Assembly: GCF_019649055.1 (NCBI RefSeq)
Contig: NW_026570336.1
Location: forward strand, 248,001-312,000
DNA: 64,000 nucleotides
Source of the DNA: Paramacrobiotus metropolitanus
Taxonomy: Eukaryota > Tardigrada > Eutardigrada > Parachela > Macrobiotidae
Reading direction: 5' to 3'
Part shown: positions 46,323 through 57,780 of the stretch, in pieces
Layout of the letters: every line of letters begins with the position of its first letter
Position numbering within the stretch: the first letter of the stretch is position 1
The notes under the pieces: model-generated
What the model was told of the DNA's origin: nothing
The model's database searches: none
What the model saw: only the letters and a program-made list of their open reading frames with translations
Position numbers and translations under genes: made by a program

Positions 46323-46503
46323 ACAAGTGCCGGTGCTGCTGCAAGGCGAGACGTCCATCGGGAAGACGAGCCTGATCACATGGCTGGCGCGGGCCACCGG
46401 CAACCGCTGCGTGCGCCTCAATAAGTCCACGAGCACACCGACCTGCAGGACTACCTCGGCTCCTACCAGCCCAACAAGGACGGCAAACTGGTCTTCTGCG
46501 AAG
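46323..46503 (+). pseudogene. Midasin (MDN1/Rea1) AAA-domain exon, frameshifted
   Basis: The exon sits between a good acceptor (GTTTGTTCAG) and a possible donor (GAAG/GTCCGT). It reads VPVLLQGETSIGKTSLITWL, which contains the Walker A motif GETSIGKT, and then RCVRLN. After a two-base excess near 46421-46430 the frame shifts, and it continues HEHTDLQDYLGSYQPNKDGK then LVFCEG. Midasin is the giant AAA ATPase that remodels pre-60S ribosomes, and this run is typical of one of its AAA modules. No neighbouring midasin exon is visible, so this is an isolated, broken exon copy. Its GC content is far above the surrounding AT-rich DNA. Confidence 0.8.
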
Positions 46504-47774
46504 GTCCGTATTTAACCTATAATTGCACGATACAGAAAAATGACTGTCCTGTAAGTAGGAATTCTGGTGGACGCCGTCCGCAAAAGGCTTCTGGATTAAG
46601 TTCTTAAAACAGCTTCTACCAATGGCACAGCGGTCAACCTTACAGAGCAACGAGACCACAACTCAACATTTTTCCAGTTATGCAGTCGAAACTTTTAGCG
46701 TACAGCGAGTCTCGCACTCACATCACAAAATCAATTGATTTTTCACAAATTACATTTCGATACAGGCGTTGTTTACTTTTATTTTTGTTAGTGCGAGACT
46801 GTGTGGCTTTTCACTGCGGATCCAGTGATGTCAAAACTGGAACGATTAGTGCTAGTAGTGAACTAAAAAATAAGTAGTATCTCTCATACAGACTTGTGTG
46901 TGAAAAGGTACTGTATTGTAGCAGTAGCCGATGTGGCTGCTGTTCTAGTGGGTTGGCGTGTTGACCGTACCACGATGTTGTGTGGACTGTTGGGATGAAA
47001 GGTTGGCGCGACCGGCAACGGCGCGGTCGTGGACGCTCTTACTGACGTAACACAATTACGGAACGTAACAACGGAAGTTCGCGGCATGTTTAATGACAAG
47101 AACAATGCATGACAAGGAGCAAGGTTTAGGCAAGAATTTACCTAGCTGATCAAGCTGTAACAAGGGAATGCAAGACTGAATTCTAGAAATTGTGAAGAAG
47201 AACAGCTAGCCGGTAAAATGGACAAAAATTCATAACGCAATGATGAATCATAACTGGGTGGTCTTATGGTTGTACAACTTCTATCGCTACAGTAGCATCC
47301 GAAGAATGTGTTTGCCTAGAGCGCGGATCGCCTTGAGCCAGGCGTTAGTGATTCCAAGAAAGTTCGAAAAAGACAATGTGAAAACCAGAAAAGATGTTGG
47401 GGTTTAAGGGTAGCAAGGGAAAATATTTTGTTAATACACTTGGTGAGATCGACCTGCACTTCTGGTGAGAAATGCGAGTTCTGCATCGTAACGGAGCCGG
47501 GAGAGTTCCTTTCAGATACCGAACACCTTGAACTCGAGCGTCCAATCAACGGTGAGGGGTGTGGTCAGAACGTTACAGAACTTCCGGACATGTATCTTAC
47601 AGAACTCAAAGTGCGTGTCGAGTGGGCCTAGTGCAGTGCTAATGCGTCGTTAGTACGTCGTTAGATCCGCGTAGGCAGTACCACTGCACCACGGCGCAAT
47701 ACGTTGAAATCCTTCAAAAGACTTTGTCGCTTTACGTGAGCCGCTTCTCGCTTCACAGGTAGTATGATCGCAGC
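46504..47774. other. No gene recognised
   Basis: I could not tie any reading frame here to a family or to consistent splice sites. Confidence 0.4.
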
Positions 47775-48893
47775 CTAATTGGATAACGCGGGCGCAAACA
47801 AGTCCCGACTGGTTCGTCCATCGGCATCGGCATGCGACCCATCGGGCCCCTCGTCCAACGATGACGAGGGAGACCGGAACACCGCCTGTCGGTCACCGGC
47901 CGGGCCAACGGCCGCCACCAGACACATGGTCCCACTGCAGTACTCATACGACGCCCGCTTGTGATCCCGCATGGCGTACGGCGTCCGGGTGACGTTGTGC
48001 TGCGTCAGCTCGGTAATCCAATGGATCTTCGCGACGCGTTCCCGCAGTTTGTCCGCGAGAAGGTATTCCTCCTCTTCATCCAGCTCGTACGGATCAATCT
48101 CCTCGGGCAACAGTACAATCGCCCCTTCTTCCTCCGCCATCAGATCAAACAGCTCCTCATCGTCGTCGAAATCGTAGAGAACATCGAACTGCATGACACG
48201 CTCCGTCAGCACGGCCCCTGGGAAATGCTCCCGCGGGCGACCGGGGTGGCGCCGCAGGCGCAGCTCGCCCTGGGTGCACAGCTTGAGACGGACGGGCAGC
48301 GAGAGCGCCTCGCACACCCGCTTGACCATGGCGTCGCGGCCTTGCAGATAACCCATCATTCTTCCGATACTATTCTCCCGCTCACGGTAGTCGGGGCACT
48401 GCGGGTACGCCGGCGGATATGGATACTGCAGTCCGAAGCCAAGGAGACCGCCCTTCGGTAAGAAACTGGACTCGGCCAGTAGCTGGGTCAAGGTGTCGCG
48501 GACCAGGGTCTCGCTGTCGACCGCGGTCTGGCTGCCGACGACGTCTGGGAGGGTCGCGGGCGTCAGGGCGAGGTTGTAGGTGAGGGTGACACGGTGGCCG
48601 TTCTCCACCGGGAGCATCTGGTGATGGACACCGCCGCGGAAGGCCATGAAGGCGATGGAGGGCTGCTGCGCAGCGGCCAGCGCCTGGGCCGCGTCGAAGC
48701 GCCACTGTCGGCCGCTGCAGCGCAGCACCGACGCGCCACCCGTGTGGAGGGTAGGGAAGACGACGATCAGGGAGCCGAACGTGTCGGCGCCGCGCGGTAT
48801 AGTCGGGGGAGGCTGGGAGAAGCCGCCTGTCCCTGCAATTGCACGTCTCAAAGGACAGTCGTCGGTCTTCACAGTTACACAAGAAATCCACAA
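47775..48893 (-). CDS. 2OG-Fe(II) oxygenase-like (prolyl-4-hydroxylase-type) protein
   Basis: An open frame of about 370 codons with no ATG at its start, so at least one upstream exon or start is missing. The recognisable core is TFGSLIVVFPTLHTGGASVL, then SIAFMAFRGGVHHQMLPVEN and GHRVTLTYNLAL. This is the pattern of the large fungal/protist/animal family in which GxLVVxxPxxHxGG precedes EHEVxPVxxGxRVTLTYNL. The distal histidine (VHH) and the arginine of RVTLTYNL are present. The upstream HxD iron motif, normally FKPHxDTxK before the FGSL strand, is replaced by SQPPPTIPRGAD. A glutamate-rich segment (EEIDPYELDEEEEYLL) follows. The protein may be catalytically inactive or mis-modelled at its N-terminus. 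The GC-rich sequence contrasts with its flanks. Confidence 0.65.
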   Translation of the reverse strand: MWISCVTVKTDDCPLRRAIAGTGGFSQPPPTIPRGADTFGSLIVVFPTLHTGGASVLRCSGRQWRFDAAQALAAAQQPSIAFMAFRGGVHHQMLPVENGHRVTLTYNLALTPATLPDVVGSQTAVDSETLVRDTLTQLLAESSFLPKGGLLGFGLQYPYPPAYPQCPDYRERENSIGRMMGYLQGRDAMVKRVCEALSLPVRLKLCTQGELRLRRHPGRPREHFPGAVLTERVMQFDVLYDFDDDEELFDLMAEEEGAIVLLPEEIDPYELDEEEEYLLADKLRERVAKIHWITELTQHNVTRTPYAMRDHKRASYEYCSGTMCLVAAVGPAGDRQAVFRSPSSSLDEGPDGSHADADGRTSRDLFAPALSN

Positions 48894-49180
48894 TTTAACC
48901 AGCGTAACAAATTAATTTTTTTTTCTCATAAAAACGTTGTGGAATTCTATCAATTTTTAACTCCATCCATATATGCATTTTATTATTAATTCTTTCGTAA
49001 AATTATTCTACAAAAAATATTCAAATAACTCAGAAAATTAGATAAAAGCTAGGAAATACCGGAATTAATAAATACGAGAACTTCAATAATAATAAATACG
49101 AGAACTCGTAGTGAACTTTAACTATTAAATAATTAAAAATATTTATTAAGTAACAAAAAGAAAATAATTTATTAAATAAA

Positions 49181-50118
49181 TTAAGATAACGGACGAATAT
49201 GAATAATATTTGTAGTATACTTAAAATTTACAGAAATTCCGTTGAGGCAAACAGCCAGCTTACTGTAGACCCTCATGTGGGAGAGTTGCGCTGTGATGGT
49301 ATTGGTCTGGCTGCGCTGCTGTTCCGACAGCAGGTCTATGCTGATGCAGCGCAGCAGCCCCGCCTGCTCCACGTCCAGTTTGCTGGCGAAAGCGTCCACA
49401 TCCAGCTGGCCCGCTGTGTGGCAGGACGCGTCCAGCACATCCTCAGCGGGATCACAGGCGCCGGCCAGCAGTTCCAGCTCATCGGGAGTGGCGCGCTGCA
49501 TTGAAATCCGTCTGCCCAGGAAAAAAGCAATGTACTGTTACCAGTTACACCGTCAGTACTCAGTACGGAACGTCAGTGGCGCCACTATTATTATTATAAT
49601 TATTACATCAAGAGCAGACAACCCGCTAAACGGGACTTCAGCGTCTGGTCGGCAAAAAGCTAAACAAATCAGAATTGCTAAGACAGAGCAACAGTTCGGA
49701 GAGCAAATTTGAAAAATCCCACACCATCAACACCGAGTATCTGCAGGTTAACTTTTGTATGCGTTCACAGTCTGCACCTGGCAATACGGTCTTTCCCGTA
49801 ATACAGCGTCAACGCCGCGGCCGGCACACGGCACACACCGCAGGACACGCGCGAGCCTGGCACGATGGAGGCGCGAACGGAGGCGATGAGCTGATCGCAG
49901 AGCATGTTGCTGGCAGCAGTCTGGTTGGCCACGGACGCAGCGCTGCTGGCGTTTGCCGTAGCCGTTGCCGTCGATGGCGCGTAGACAACAGCATCTCCGC
50001 AAAATCTCCTCTGCCCACTGGCTGAACGAAGGCAAAATGGTTGGGCAGCTGTTTGGATTAGCCTGCCCAGATTCAGGAGATAGTGTGATTTCGTCAGGGG
50101 ATTAAACTTGCCAAGCAT
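49181..50118 (-). CDS. Unknown protein, two exons, about 223 residues
   Basis: Exon 1 (50118-49778) starts MLGKFNPLTKSHYLLNLGRL and contains an alanine/serine/threonine-rich stretch (STATATANASSAASVANQTA). It then has a cysteine pair (SCGVCRVPAAALTLYYG) and ends GCCAG/GTGCAG. Exon 2 (49511-49181) follows a GGGCAG acceptor in matching phase 2 and reads RATPDELELLAGACDPAEDV, then LDVDAFASKLDVEQAGLLRC. I do not recognise a family. The last 30 codons are less convincing and may be intron read-through. The matching phase and composition support a real gene. Confidence 0.5.
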
Positions 50119-51059
50119 TCTCCAGCGTGTTGCTTCTCTAGCGCATGTATTACTGGTGTTTAACGAGTTGTGGTGACTTAACTAGCCTAGCATATTCGAT
50201 GTTCTTCAACGGATAAGGATATGTGAGAGCCCCGTTTACGGGCTTGGCTACTCGAAATTAAATCAATCAATCTAACAAACTGAACAAAGTTAAAAGGAGA
50301 AAACTCAGAGAAGTTAGAAAATTCATCAAGACATCCACAACGTCTGACAACATGATTCAGGTCGCGACATGTCCGACTCCAATACCACTACACAATTCCA
50401 ATGAAACCGGAAACGGCTGCAGCTGCCCATTTAATGGAATTCCCAGCCGTAAATCACTGTAAATGCCATTGCGCAACGATAGACGATTTTATTCATATTA
50501 TTTTATTCGGCTTTTTACTTCTCACTGAATCTCACAGCTCGTTTTACCGTTTCTGTGCCTGTGAGAAGAACTCAGGTTTATCGTGATCGTGTTCTTTGAG
50601 TCATTCGTAATGGGATAGTTTGTATCCTTCCTTTCAGAATCATTGAGGAATTTTACCGTGTAAAAGTTGTCTGAGCGCACGTTTGCATGCGTGAAGCGGC
50701 GTGCTGCGCAGCCATGGACGCCGTGAATTCCTCGGCAGTCTTCTGAATTTTCTTTTGATTTTTGATCTTTTCATTTGTAAATCTGTGCTACCCTCGTCAG
50801 CCCGCGTTTGCCCGGTTTTTTCACAGTACGGGTATTTTCTGTAGCACTCCTCCGGTCTTGTAATCCGGCCGAACCACTAACTTTACCAATTTGTCGGCGA
50901 ATCGTGTCGCTGCATCCTGTCGCAGCGCCGCCCGCCGCGCGATGGAGAGGCAAACCCCCGTGTCCCTCCATCAGTCTGCCCCCCGCCTCCCTATCCACCC
51001 GCGACGCCGGCCTGGGGCGGCGCGTCACCGGGCCCCCTCTGGAGACCCTCTGGGAGGTG

Positions 51060-51350
51060 TACCCCCAACAGCGCTGGCGCCTGGGGCAGCCCGCGCAGGA
51101 CCCCGCGCGCCAACTGTAGGACGACGACAGCATCGTCATCTTGTCCGACTCCATCCCCAAGTCCCGCCACCATTATTTAGTCCTTCCCTTGGAGCCCCAC
51201 GACACCGTCCAGGATTTGACGGCGGAGCATGTGCCGTTGTTGCGGCATATGTATGATCCAGCGGGTGCAGTGCTTTGCGGATGAGCAGATTTTACCGGAA
51301 ACGCACTATCCGCTGGTGCTGGGGTTTCATAGGATTCAGACGTTTATTTG
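51060..51350 (+). pseudogene. Aprataxin-like HIT-domain remnant
   Basis: One frame reads DDDSIVILSDSIPKSRHHYL, VLPLEPHDTVQDLTAEHVPL and LRHM. It closely follows the pattern of the aprataxin HIT domain (DDxIVVIxDxYPKARxHxLVLP...LxxEHLxLLxHM). An in-frame TAG sits just before DDDS (at 51117). After RHM the frame must shift to continue as CFADEQILPETHYPLVLGFH. The HxHxH catalytic motif expected soon after LGFH is absent. Aprataxin resolves abortive DNA-ligation intermediates. This copy cannot encode it as it stands. Confidence 0.45.
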
Positions 51351-51500
51351 AGTGCATATAAATATGCGTCTTATTACCGTGGATTTTCAGGGGACAGGTT
51401 AGTGCACGGATCAGTGGAATATTATTTTTTATTAGAATTCTCTGGCCTAATAAGTATTCAGTTCTGGGTTCTGTTAGTTTTCTCTCGTTTTGTGTAGGTA

Positions 51501-52254
51501 TTTACAGCCCTGCTCCGCCACACGCGGGCAGTAATAAAAATCTTCTGACTTCGAATGCTGAAGTGTACCATTTATGCTTTATTTTTGCATGATAGTCCTT
51601 GGTCTATAGCAACTTCCTAAAATATGTTTCTAGGCAAGAAGCGAAAGAGCAGGGAATGAGAGCAAAAGTTTTACTTTAACTTTTTTCGAAAAAATCAGGT
51701 TGCTTATCAAGAAATAACTGTGTCTGATCAATATTATTTTAAAAATCCTAGACGAATGAAAGCGAGCAAATGGCAACGTAGCTTTCTATTGTTCCTTTCC
51801 CAAGTTTCGTTTAATCCTTAACATCATCTCTACAACTCTGAGTCCTCTTGGCATCCTCATTCTTTGGAAGGTACCGTTAACCATACAAGTCTATGGGAGA
51901 TAGATCTTGTTTTGGGTTCACCTCGAGCGCTGATAGCGCAAGGTGCTTTTGTTAACCAGTAACAGATACCTTTTGGGTGTGTCAATAATTTACAAAAAGG
52001 TCAACTCAAAAAAATCGGTTGTTGAAATTGCTATGAAGGCTAGTATAAGCATCTAAACAATGACCGCTACCTCCTCCCCTTAAATACGGCTTGGCTCGCT
52101 ACTGACACTTCAAAAGATCTCAATTTTAGCATTTCTGAATCCGCAACAAAAAGTTACACCAGGAAAGGGCAAAGAAGAAAACGAAACGGCTCACAGAAGT
52201 ATTTTCAAATTTATTTTGTGCAACTGCCCGCGTGTGGCGGAGCAGGGCTGTAAA
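51501..52254. mobile_element. 754-bp element with perfect 32-bp inverted ends
   Basis: 51501-51532 (TTTACAGCCCTGCTCCGCCA...) and 52223-52254 are exact reverse complements over 32 bases. The interior is AT-rich with no reading frame. The perfect termini suggest a recent or still mobilised nonautonomous DNA transposon. Flanks are GGTA on the left and TTAC on the right. No convincing target duplication is visible, so the superfamily is open. Confidence 0.8.
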
Positions 52255-53133
52255 TTACATACGTAATTAAATTAAATTAAATTACATTACAACGTATACG
52301 AAACCAGAGAAAACTAACAGAACTGTAACTAACAAATTACAGTACTTAATTTGTTTAAATTTAATTTTTGTAATAATTGTTCGTTGATTTATTTGATTAA
52401 TTTCACTGTTTTTTCCCTTCTTTTGCGTTTGGTACTTACCAATAAACTCTTTTATTTTTCTGTCTTTTTAATTATTTTTTTCAAGTTATTCTCTTATGAC
52501 AATTTATTTAGTTGCTAATTTTTTCATGCGTACTTGTTCGCTGATTTATTTGATTTCTGTTTCAGCTTATTCTCCATTATGTTGAATTGTTTGCTGATTT
52601 TTCAGAATAATAATGCGGAAATCCTTCTTCCCACTCAAGTTTATATAGGGACCGGTTTTCGTACCGGGTTTATTACAGACACGGAGACACCCAATTTTAC
52701 AAATGTAATTTATTTCATATTTCTGTGAAAATTATAGTTATGGCATTTTCGCGGGCGTGTTATTATTTATCTTTTTTCCAGTTAAATAATTATAATAGTC
52801 ATGTAATTAATAATCACCAGGTTCAAGTTTTTCGTTTTGCTTTCTCGTTGGTTTATTTGATTACGCTTCCGAATTAATTTTCTAATGCCTGGTATTTCTC
52901 GTCGACTTGAAAAAAATAATGGAGTGATTGAGTATTTGATTTCTCATGTTAACTTTACTTTGATTTGTTTGGCTCTCCTAGAGAATAGTTTTCTGTTTGT
53001 AGTTTATGCCAGATTAAAAATGTGTAAATAAAAATATTTTTTTCGGATGCCTCAATTAGGTAAAACTGCAGTTAATATTTATTTTATTTGAATTTTTTTG
53101 CATGGTGTTTTAATTTGTCTTTATTTGTTGTAG

Positions 53134-53268
53134 CACGGTGGTGCCGACGGACTAGCGCTCCTTCAGCCACAGTGCGCTTTTCATGCCGTCGGACACGCCA
53201 CCGACCTGCACACCGCCGAGACGGAGGATGCAGATGCCGGTTACGTCTGTAAATTCCAGGACGAATAA
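53134..53268 (+). CDS. Terminal exon of an unknown protein, 44 residues
   Basis: A TTTGTTGTAG acceptor is followed by an open GC-rich exon, HGGADGLALLQPQCAFHAVG then DLHTAETEDADAGYVCKFQD, ending in TAA. An AATAAA overlaps the stop (53264) and another follows near 53300. D-A-G-Y-V-C resembles the end of an Ig-like or similar beta-sandwich domain, but this is only suggestive. No upstream exon was found in the 1.8 kb before it. Confidence 0.35.
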   Translation, partial: HGGADGLALLQPQCAFHAVGHATDLHTAETEDADAGYVCKFQDE

Positions 53269-56049
53269 ATTAAAATTGCCGTTAATTTTTTAAAAAATTA
53301 AAAATAAAATTCTCAGTCTACTCATGATGAATTTGTGATGGATACAGTTTGCGCCGATGTTGTAACGATTAATTTAAATTGATTAATTGGTTAATTTAAA
53401 TTAATTAGTTCAGTTTTAAATTATTTGTTGTGACAGTTTATTTTTATTTATTATGGGTTGATTAATAGTGTAATTATGGAACAAGAACCCGTGCTTACTT
53501 GTCAGCAGTTATCTGGGATTTCGGAAATATCGCTATAGCCAGAATTAGCTGTATTTATGATAATCAATCATTTTAATCGTGAAAAGTCGTGTAATTACCG
53601 TTCGCAAGTCAATCTGTCGAATCAGTAGCCATACACAGTTCAGGTTGGTGATCAAAGCAGTCCGATCATTTTTTAGATTATCATTTTATTTTTTTATGTT
53701 ATATATTACTATTTACGGTCCTTTTCTTTTATTTTCTGATCATTTTAATATTTTTATTTTACAGTTACGGTATTCTGTTATCATTTTCTTTTACTCTTTT
53801 GTTTTAATTTCTGATAATTTTATTTTTGTTTAACATCCTAATAACTCTGGAAGAAAATATCTCGAACATCACCGAAACAAAATAAATTTGCGAAATCTGC
53901 AGTCTAAAAAATTACGCTCCACCAACTCACGGCATTATTTATCCTTCTTGCTTTGCATCGCTGGCATTTTACCCAAATAATCACGAATGCACATATTAAA
54001 ACAGCTGTTGACCTTTTTTATGCAGCTCTCCCAGGTTGTCATTCCGCGACCCGAATTCCCATTTTCCAATAATTTCCAAAATTTGCAAAGCAGTATTACA
54101 GATATGACGCGGCTTTTATACCAATCAGACGGCTACTGTTTTTTATACTAATTTTATGCTACCGCTGTTTGACCAGGAAAAACTGATTCTTTGCTTTCTA
54201 ACGAAGTTCTTGGTAATTTATTTTCCCGAATTCAGAATCAACGGTCAGAAAAATCAATTGCCGGTATCGGCTCAAGATTTTCGAAAGTTTCTAGGTTTTT
54301 AAGACTTTTGGAAAGGGCATCCCAGGAAACACAAGAATACAAATTGTCCCAGGAAGCACAAGAATACAAATTGACTGTATTTCTATGTTATGGTGGTCGG
54401 TGTATCAGAATTAGTATAATTCAAGTCTTAAACTTTTCGTACTAGCGAAATGAAAGTACAGATATCAGCTTAATAATATATGGGAGATTATGTTTGATAA
54501 CAGAAAATAAAGAAACAGTGGAGAAGATGGCACAGGACTTGAAAGGCAAATACTGTAAGTGAAACAGCAGATGAACGTCATTTGAAGAGCTTTAATTCAA
54601 ATGTCATTTGTTGTTTAAGAGTTTTTGTTCATCGGTATTACGCTTGCAATGTAATGAATAGATATTACAGAAATTTCCTGCGAATTCATACAAAAATAGC
54701 AATTACACAAAAATCGTATCGCTGCTAGCTGCTGCAGAGGCATTTCTTCTAACTATCGCTTCGAAACGCTGTTGATCATGTTCATGGCTCCTCGGTAGCT
54801 TTGGCGTAATTCGCGGCCTATGTGACATATTATTGCGCAAAGCCCGAACCAGATATTCCCAGCGTCTCAGCTACCAGTGGAAAGGAAAGATATTCGGATT
54901 CCACTCCCTCGACTGAAGCGGGCTTACGCCGCTTACTGTCATATAATTACATTGCATACAGGTAGCGCGCATAGAACGCTTTTTGTCCCGAATTTAAATT
55001 TCATGGAGCATGGAGCGTACCCAGTCGCAGTACTTGCTACAGATACAACTTATGAGACGGTTTAAATGTCACTCGGTTTCGTTGCTTTTCGCGCGAGGCT
55101 CCCTATCTTCTGCAGTACTGTCATTCAGTGCCAACGCCGGAATTGTGATAAATGATTATATCTGCAATAGCTAGATTTGTTGTTATTCCGTGCACGTGAC
55201 TGACGTAAGTGCTGTGCAAGTACGAATATCTATATTCGTAAAATTTTGCCAGCCAACTCACAGTGCAAGAACGCCGGCTGGCAGCTCTGGTATCCGCATC
55301 CGGGGTGGTGCACTGGGCAAGTCTGGCCATAACCATAATGGGTCGACATCCAGATTATGGCTGAAACGTACAGGTAACGCATTGCGTTTGAGTCTTCAAG
55401 TAAAAACAGGGGCCAGTCAAACCGCTTGGTTACGCCGGCCGCCCCTCCCCTTTGACTTACCGCGCCCAGATCGGTTCACGGGCTGCATTATGTCCAGTCT
55501 TCAAAGGCCTATCGACAGATGCACATCCGACAAATAAATAACGCAAGAATACTTAGTGCGGGCTAATGTTGGTTTTTTCATCCTCATTATGTTTTATCCA
55601 CTCTCGTCTGTGCAGTGCAATGTTTACAGTGTGGCTTTCCACAATGCTGCAAATAACTTTAACAAAATACTGGACAGCAACTCGCGGTACGCATCGCTAT
55701 GCAACATCACACCCGATGAGGACAGTCATCATGAAGTGGACAGTACATCATAATACATTACATAAATACTTACATTACGTAAATAAGTAATTCGGAATGA
55801 ACGTTAGTAATTTATGACTGTTGTCCTACTACGAGTATTATACGCAAGAGCAGAACATGCATGTGCATGTTAAGTGAAATGAGCGATCGTCGTCTACGTG
55901 GACCACCAAAAATCTAGAATTTCAGTTATTATTCCACAAACCGGTTTTTTCGTCCGATTAAACGGTATATACCCTTTACGGAGCACTTGAAAATGGTAAA
56001 AAACTAAAAGCTAGAACCGTTTTCTCGCAATTGCGTTGTAATTAATGAT
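53269..56049. other. No firm gene
   Basis: The stretch is AT-rich up to about 54700. A 27-base tandem duplication with CCCAGGAA-CACAAGAATACA lies at 54320-54375. Around 55556-55752 one frame reads a hydrophobic stretch, GFFILIMFYPLSSVQC, then NVYSVAFHNAANNFNKILDS and CNITPDEDSHH to a stop. It could be an exon after the acceptor CTGTGCAG, but has no ATG upstream in frame. R3-like sequence lies at 55870-56010. Confidence 0.4.
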
Positions 56050-56750
56050 AGTTGTGCACCATTTGGTAATATTGGGTACGATATACAGCATTGTGGTGTA
56101 TTTACGGAGAATTACCGCATTTGTACGTTTCTTCCTCCATATGTGGCGCTACTTCACCACGCAGATGATCATGCAGTCTGGGAAAGGTCACCCATCACTG
56201 TCAAACTGTTATCAAAAATTGCAATTGCGTGAGCTGTCTTCAGCGTTTAATAATGCGGATCCAAATGACAAAAAGTGTTTGTGCACCTTCGTATGCATAC
56301 ATAAATTTTGATTATTAACTCTGCGCTTATGAACGGCGTGATGATTACTAATAATTACAGTATTATCGTAATAATTCAGAGGATAAACGTAGAGTAACAA
56401 GACTGACTGCCGACTGAACTGCCTACACGTTTATGGCTAACGCCATTTACATGTGTGCCATCAGCAATAATAATAATTACAAATTATTATCCAGTTCATT
56501 AGGCCGTATAGTGTCTGTAGTGAGACTGGTAATGTTGATCGTCGGTAATTATGACTACGAGTACAACTGATGCCGGCTGAACTAGCGTAAATAAACCAGC
56601 ACAGGTTGTCGCCATCACGAGTAAAGTACTGTACGTTAACTGGAGCTGGCTCTGCGTAAAGACCGATAACTTTATTAGAATCACAACCACAAATTCGCGT
56701 TATGAAAAACCCACAATATTATCTGCTTGGGCAGCGTTCCCAACTTCTCA

Positions 56751-57145
56751 CTACTGGTAGGTTTGGAGCCGGCGGCGCGCAGCAGGGCAGAGAATGATGT
56801 ACTCGTTCGCGGTTCCCGGCTCCGAATCGCAGGGTGCCGGCGTGGTGGTGTGCGCGGCGGCGAAGGCGGCAGCGGCCTGTTCCTCCTTAATACGGTCGGC
56901 GGTGAGGTTGACTGCCTCGCCAATATGCAGCCAGCTTTCGTGCGCCTGGGAGGCAAAGTGAGGAATCTGACTGCTGTCGTTCGGTATAGCGTCCGGTGCA
57001 CACTACAACAAATTCAAAGTGCTACAGTTAATAACTACATCAATCATAGTTTTCGTTAAATGAAACTCACCTGCATTCGCGGATCGGTTTGGTTAGCCAG
57101 TATCAGCAGTCGACAAATTAACATAGGGGGCGGAGTGTTATTCAT
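56751..57145 (-). CDS. Small secreted-like protein 3, 108 residues
   Basis: Exon 1 is 57145-57071 (MNNTPPPMLICRLLILANQT) and ends ATGCAG/GTGAGT. Exon 2 is 57002-56751 after a TTTGTTGTAG acceptor. The mature part starts CAPDAIPNDSSQIPHF. It keeps WLHIGEAVNLTADRIKEEQA with an NLT sequon, then an alanine stretch interrupted by Phe and His, then TTTPAPCDSEPGTANEYIIL and CP, and ends in an arginine-rich tail (ARRRLQTYQ). Intron site and phase equal those of copies 1 and 2. Changes are concentrated in the signal, the alanine run and the tail, while the WLHIGE and CDSEPG cores are kept. This suggests purifying selection on a functional protein. Confidence 0.7.
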
Positions 57146-57267
57146 GATGATTTAGCGTCGAACGGGGAGGCAAAGGTTAGCGCACAACTGTACTGCGTAG
57201 TGAGAATTGAAGTAACGGGTAAACAGTCAAATTACATGCAAATGTAATTATAACTGTGTGACAGCCG

Positions 57268-57275
57268 TTTTTATA
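57268..57275 (-). promoter_or_regulatory. TATA box of small secreted gene 3
   Basis: TATAAAAA on the minus strand in CACTATAAAAACGGCTG, the same context as copy 1, about 125 bp before the ATG. The conserved region continues upstream to about 57470 (GAAGTGGAGATACTTGGCTG and CGTCCACTTCACACAATACG). Confidence 0.55.
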
Positions 57276-57780
57276 GTGAGACGCCGGCAAATGTCTGTCG
57301 TTGGTACGGAGAAGTGGAGATACTTGGCTGGCCTGATAAGCCGAATTCGCGTGTTGACGCGGTACAGAAAAGTGATGATAGTGATAGATGTCGTCGCGTC
57401 CACTTCACACAATACGACGAACGGTTTCGGTTCTGACACGGTTCGTGTCTGCTCGTACAGATTTTTCTCTTCGGTTTTGCTTGCTATGCGGATTTGAAAT
57501 TGTCGGTTCCACGATTGTCAAGTAGTGGATTTTCAGAAACTGACCAAGCGAATTTGTAGTGACAGAAAATGGGTACGTTCAACAACGGTAAAACATGGAA
57601 GCGTCCTGTCATCGGTGCAGAGTATATTTCAAGTGCTTTATCCTGACACGAGCTGGCTGCACTGAATTCCTGGCAAGAACACTCGAAATACTGATTTGTC
57701 AGTAAAAATTATAATAAGTGATGGCTTTTCCGAGCACCGCAAAATGAGGCAGCTGAATGCTCGCAGAATTATAATTTTGG

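Larger units (their letters stand above)
56050..57780. repeat. Segmental duplication holding small secreted gene 3
   Basis: Collinear with 33620-35480 from the TTTACGGAGAA block (56094/33665) through the gene, promoter and the ACTCGAAATACTGATTTGTC block near 57681. Confidence 0.85.

Noticed and set aside
48382-48891. Second long minus-strand frame overlapping the oxygenase-like frame
   Set aside because: It is arginine/proline-rich without domain pattern, a typical shadow of a GC-rich coding sequence.
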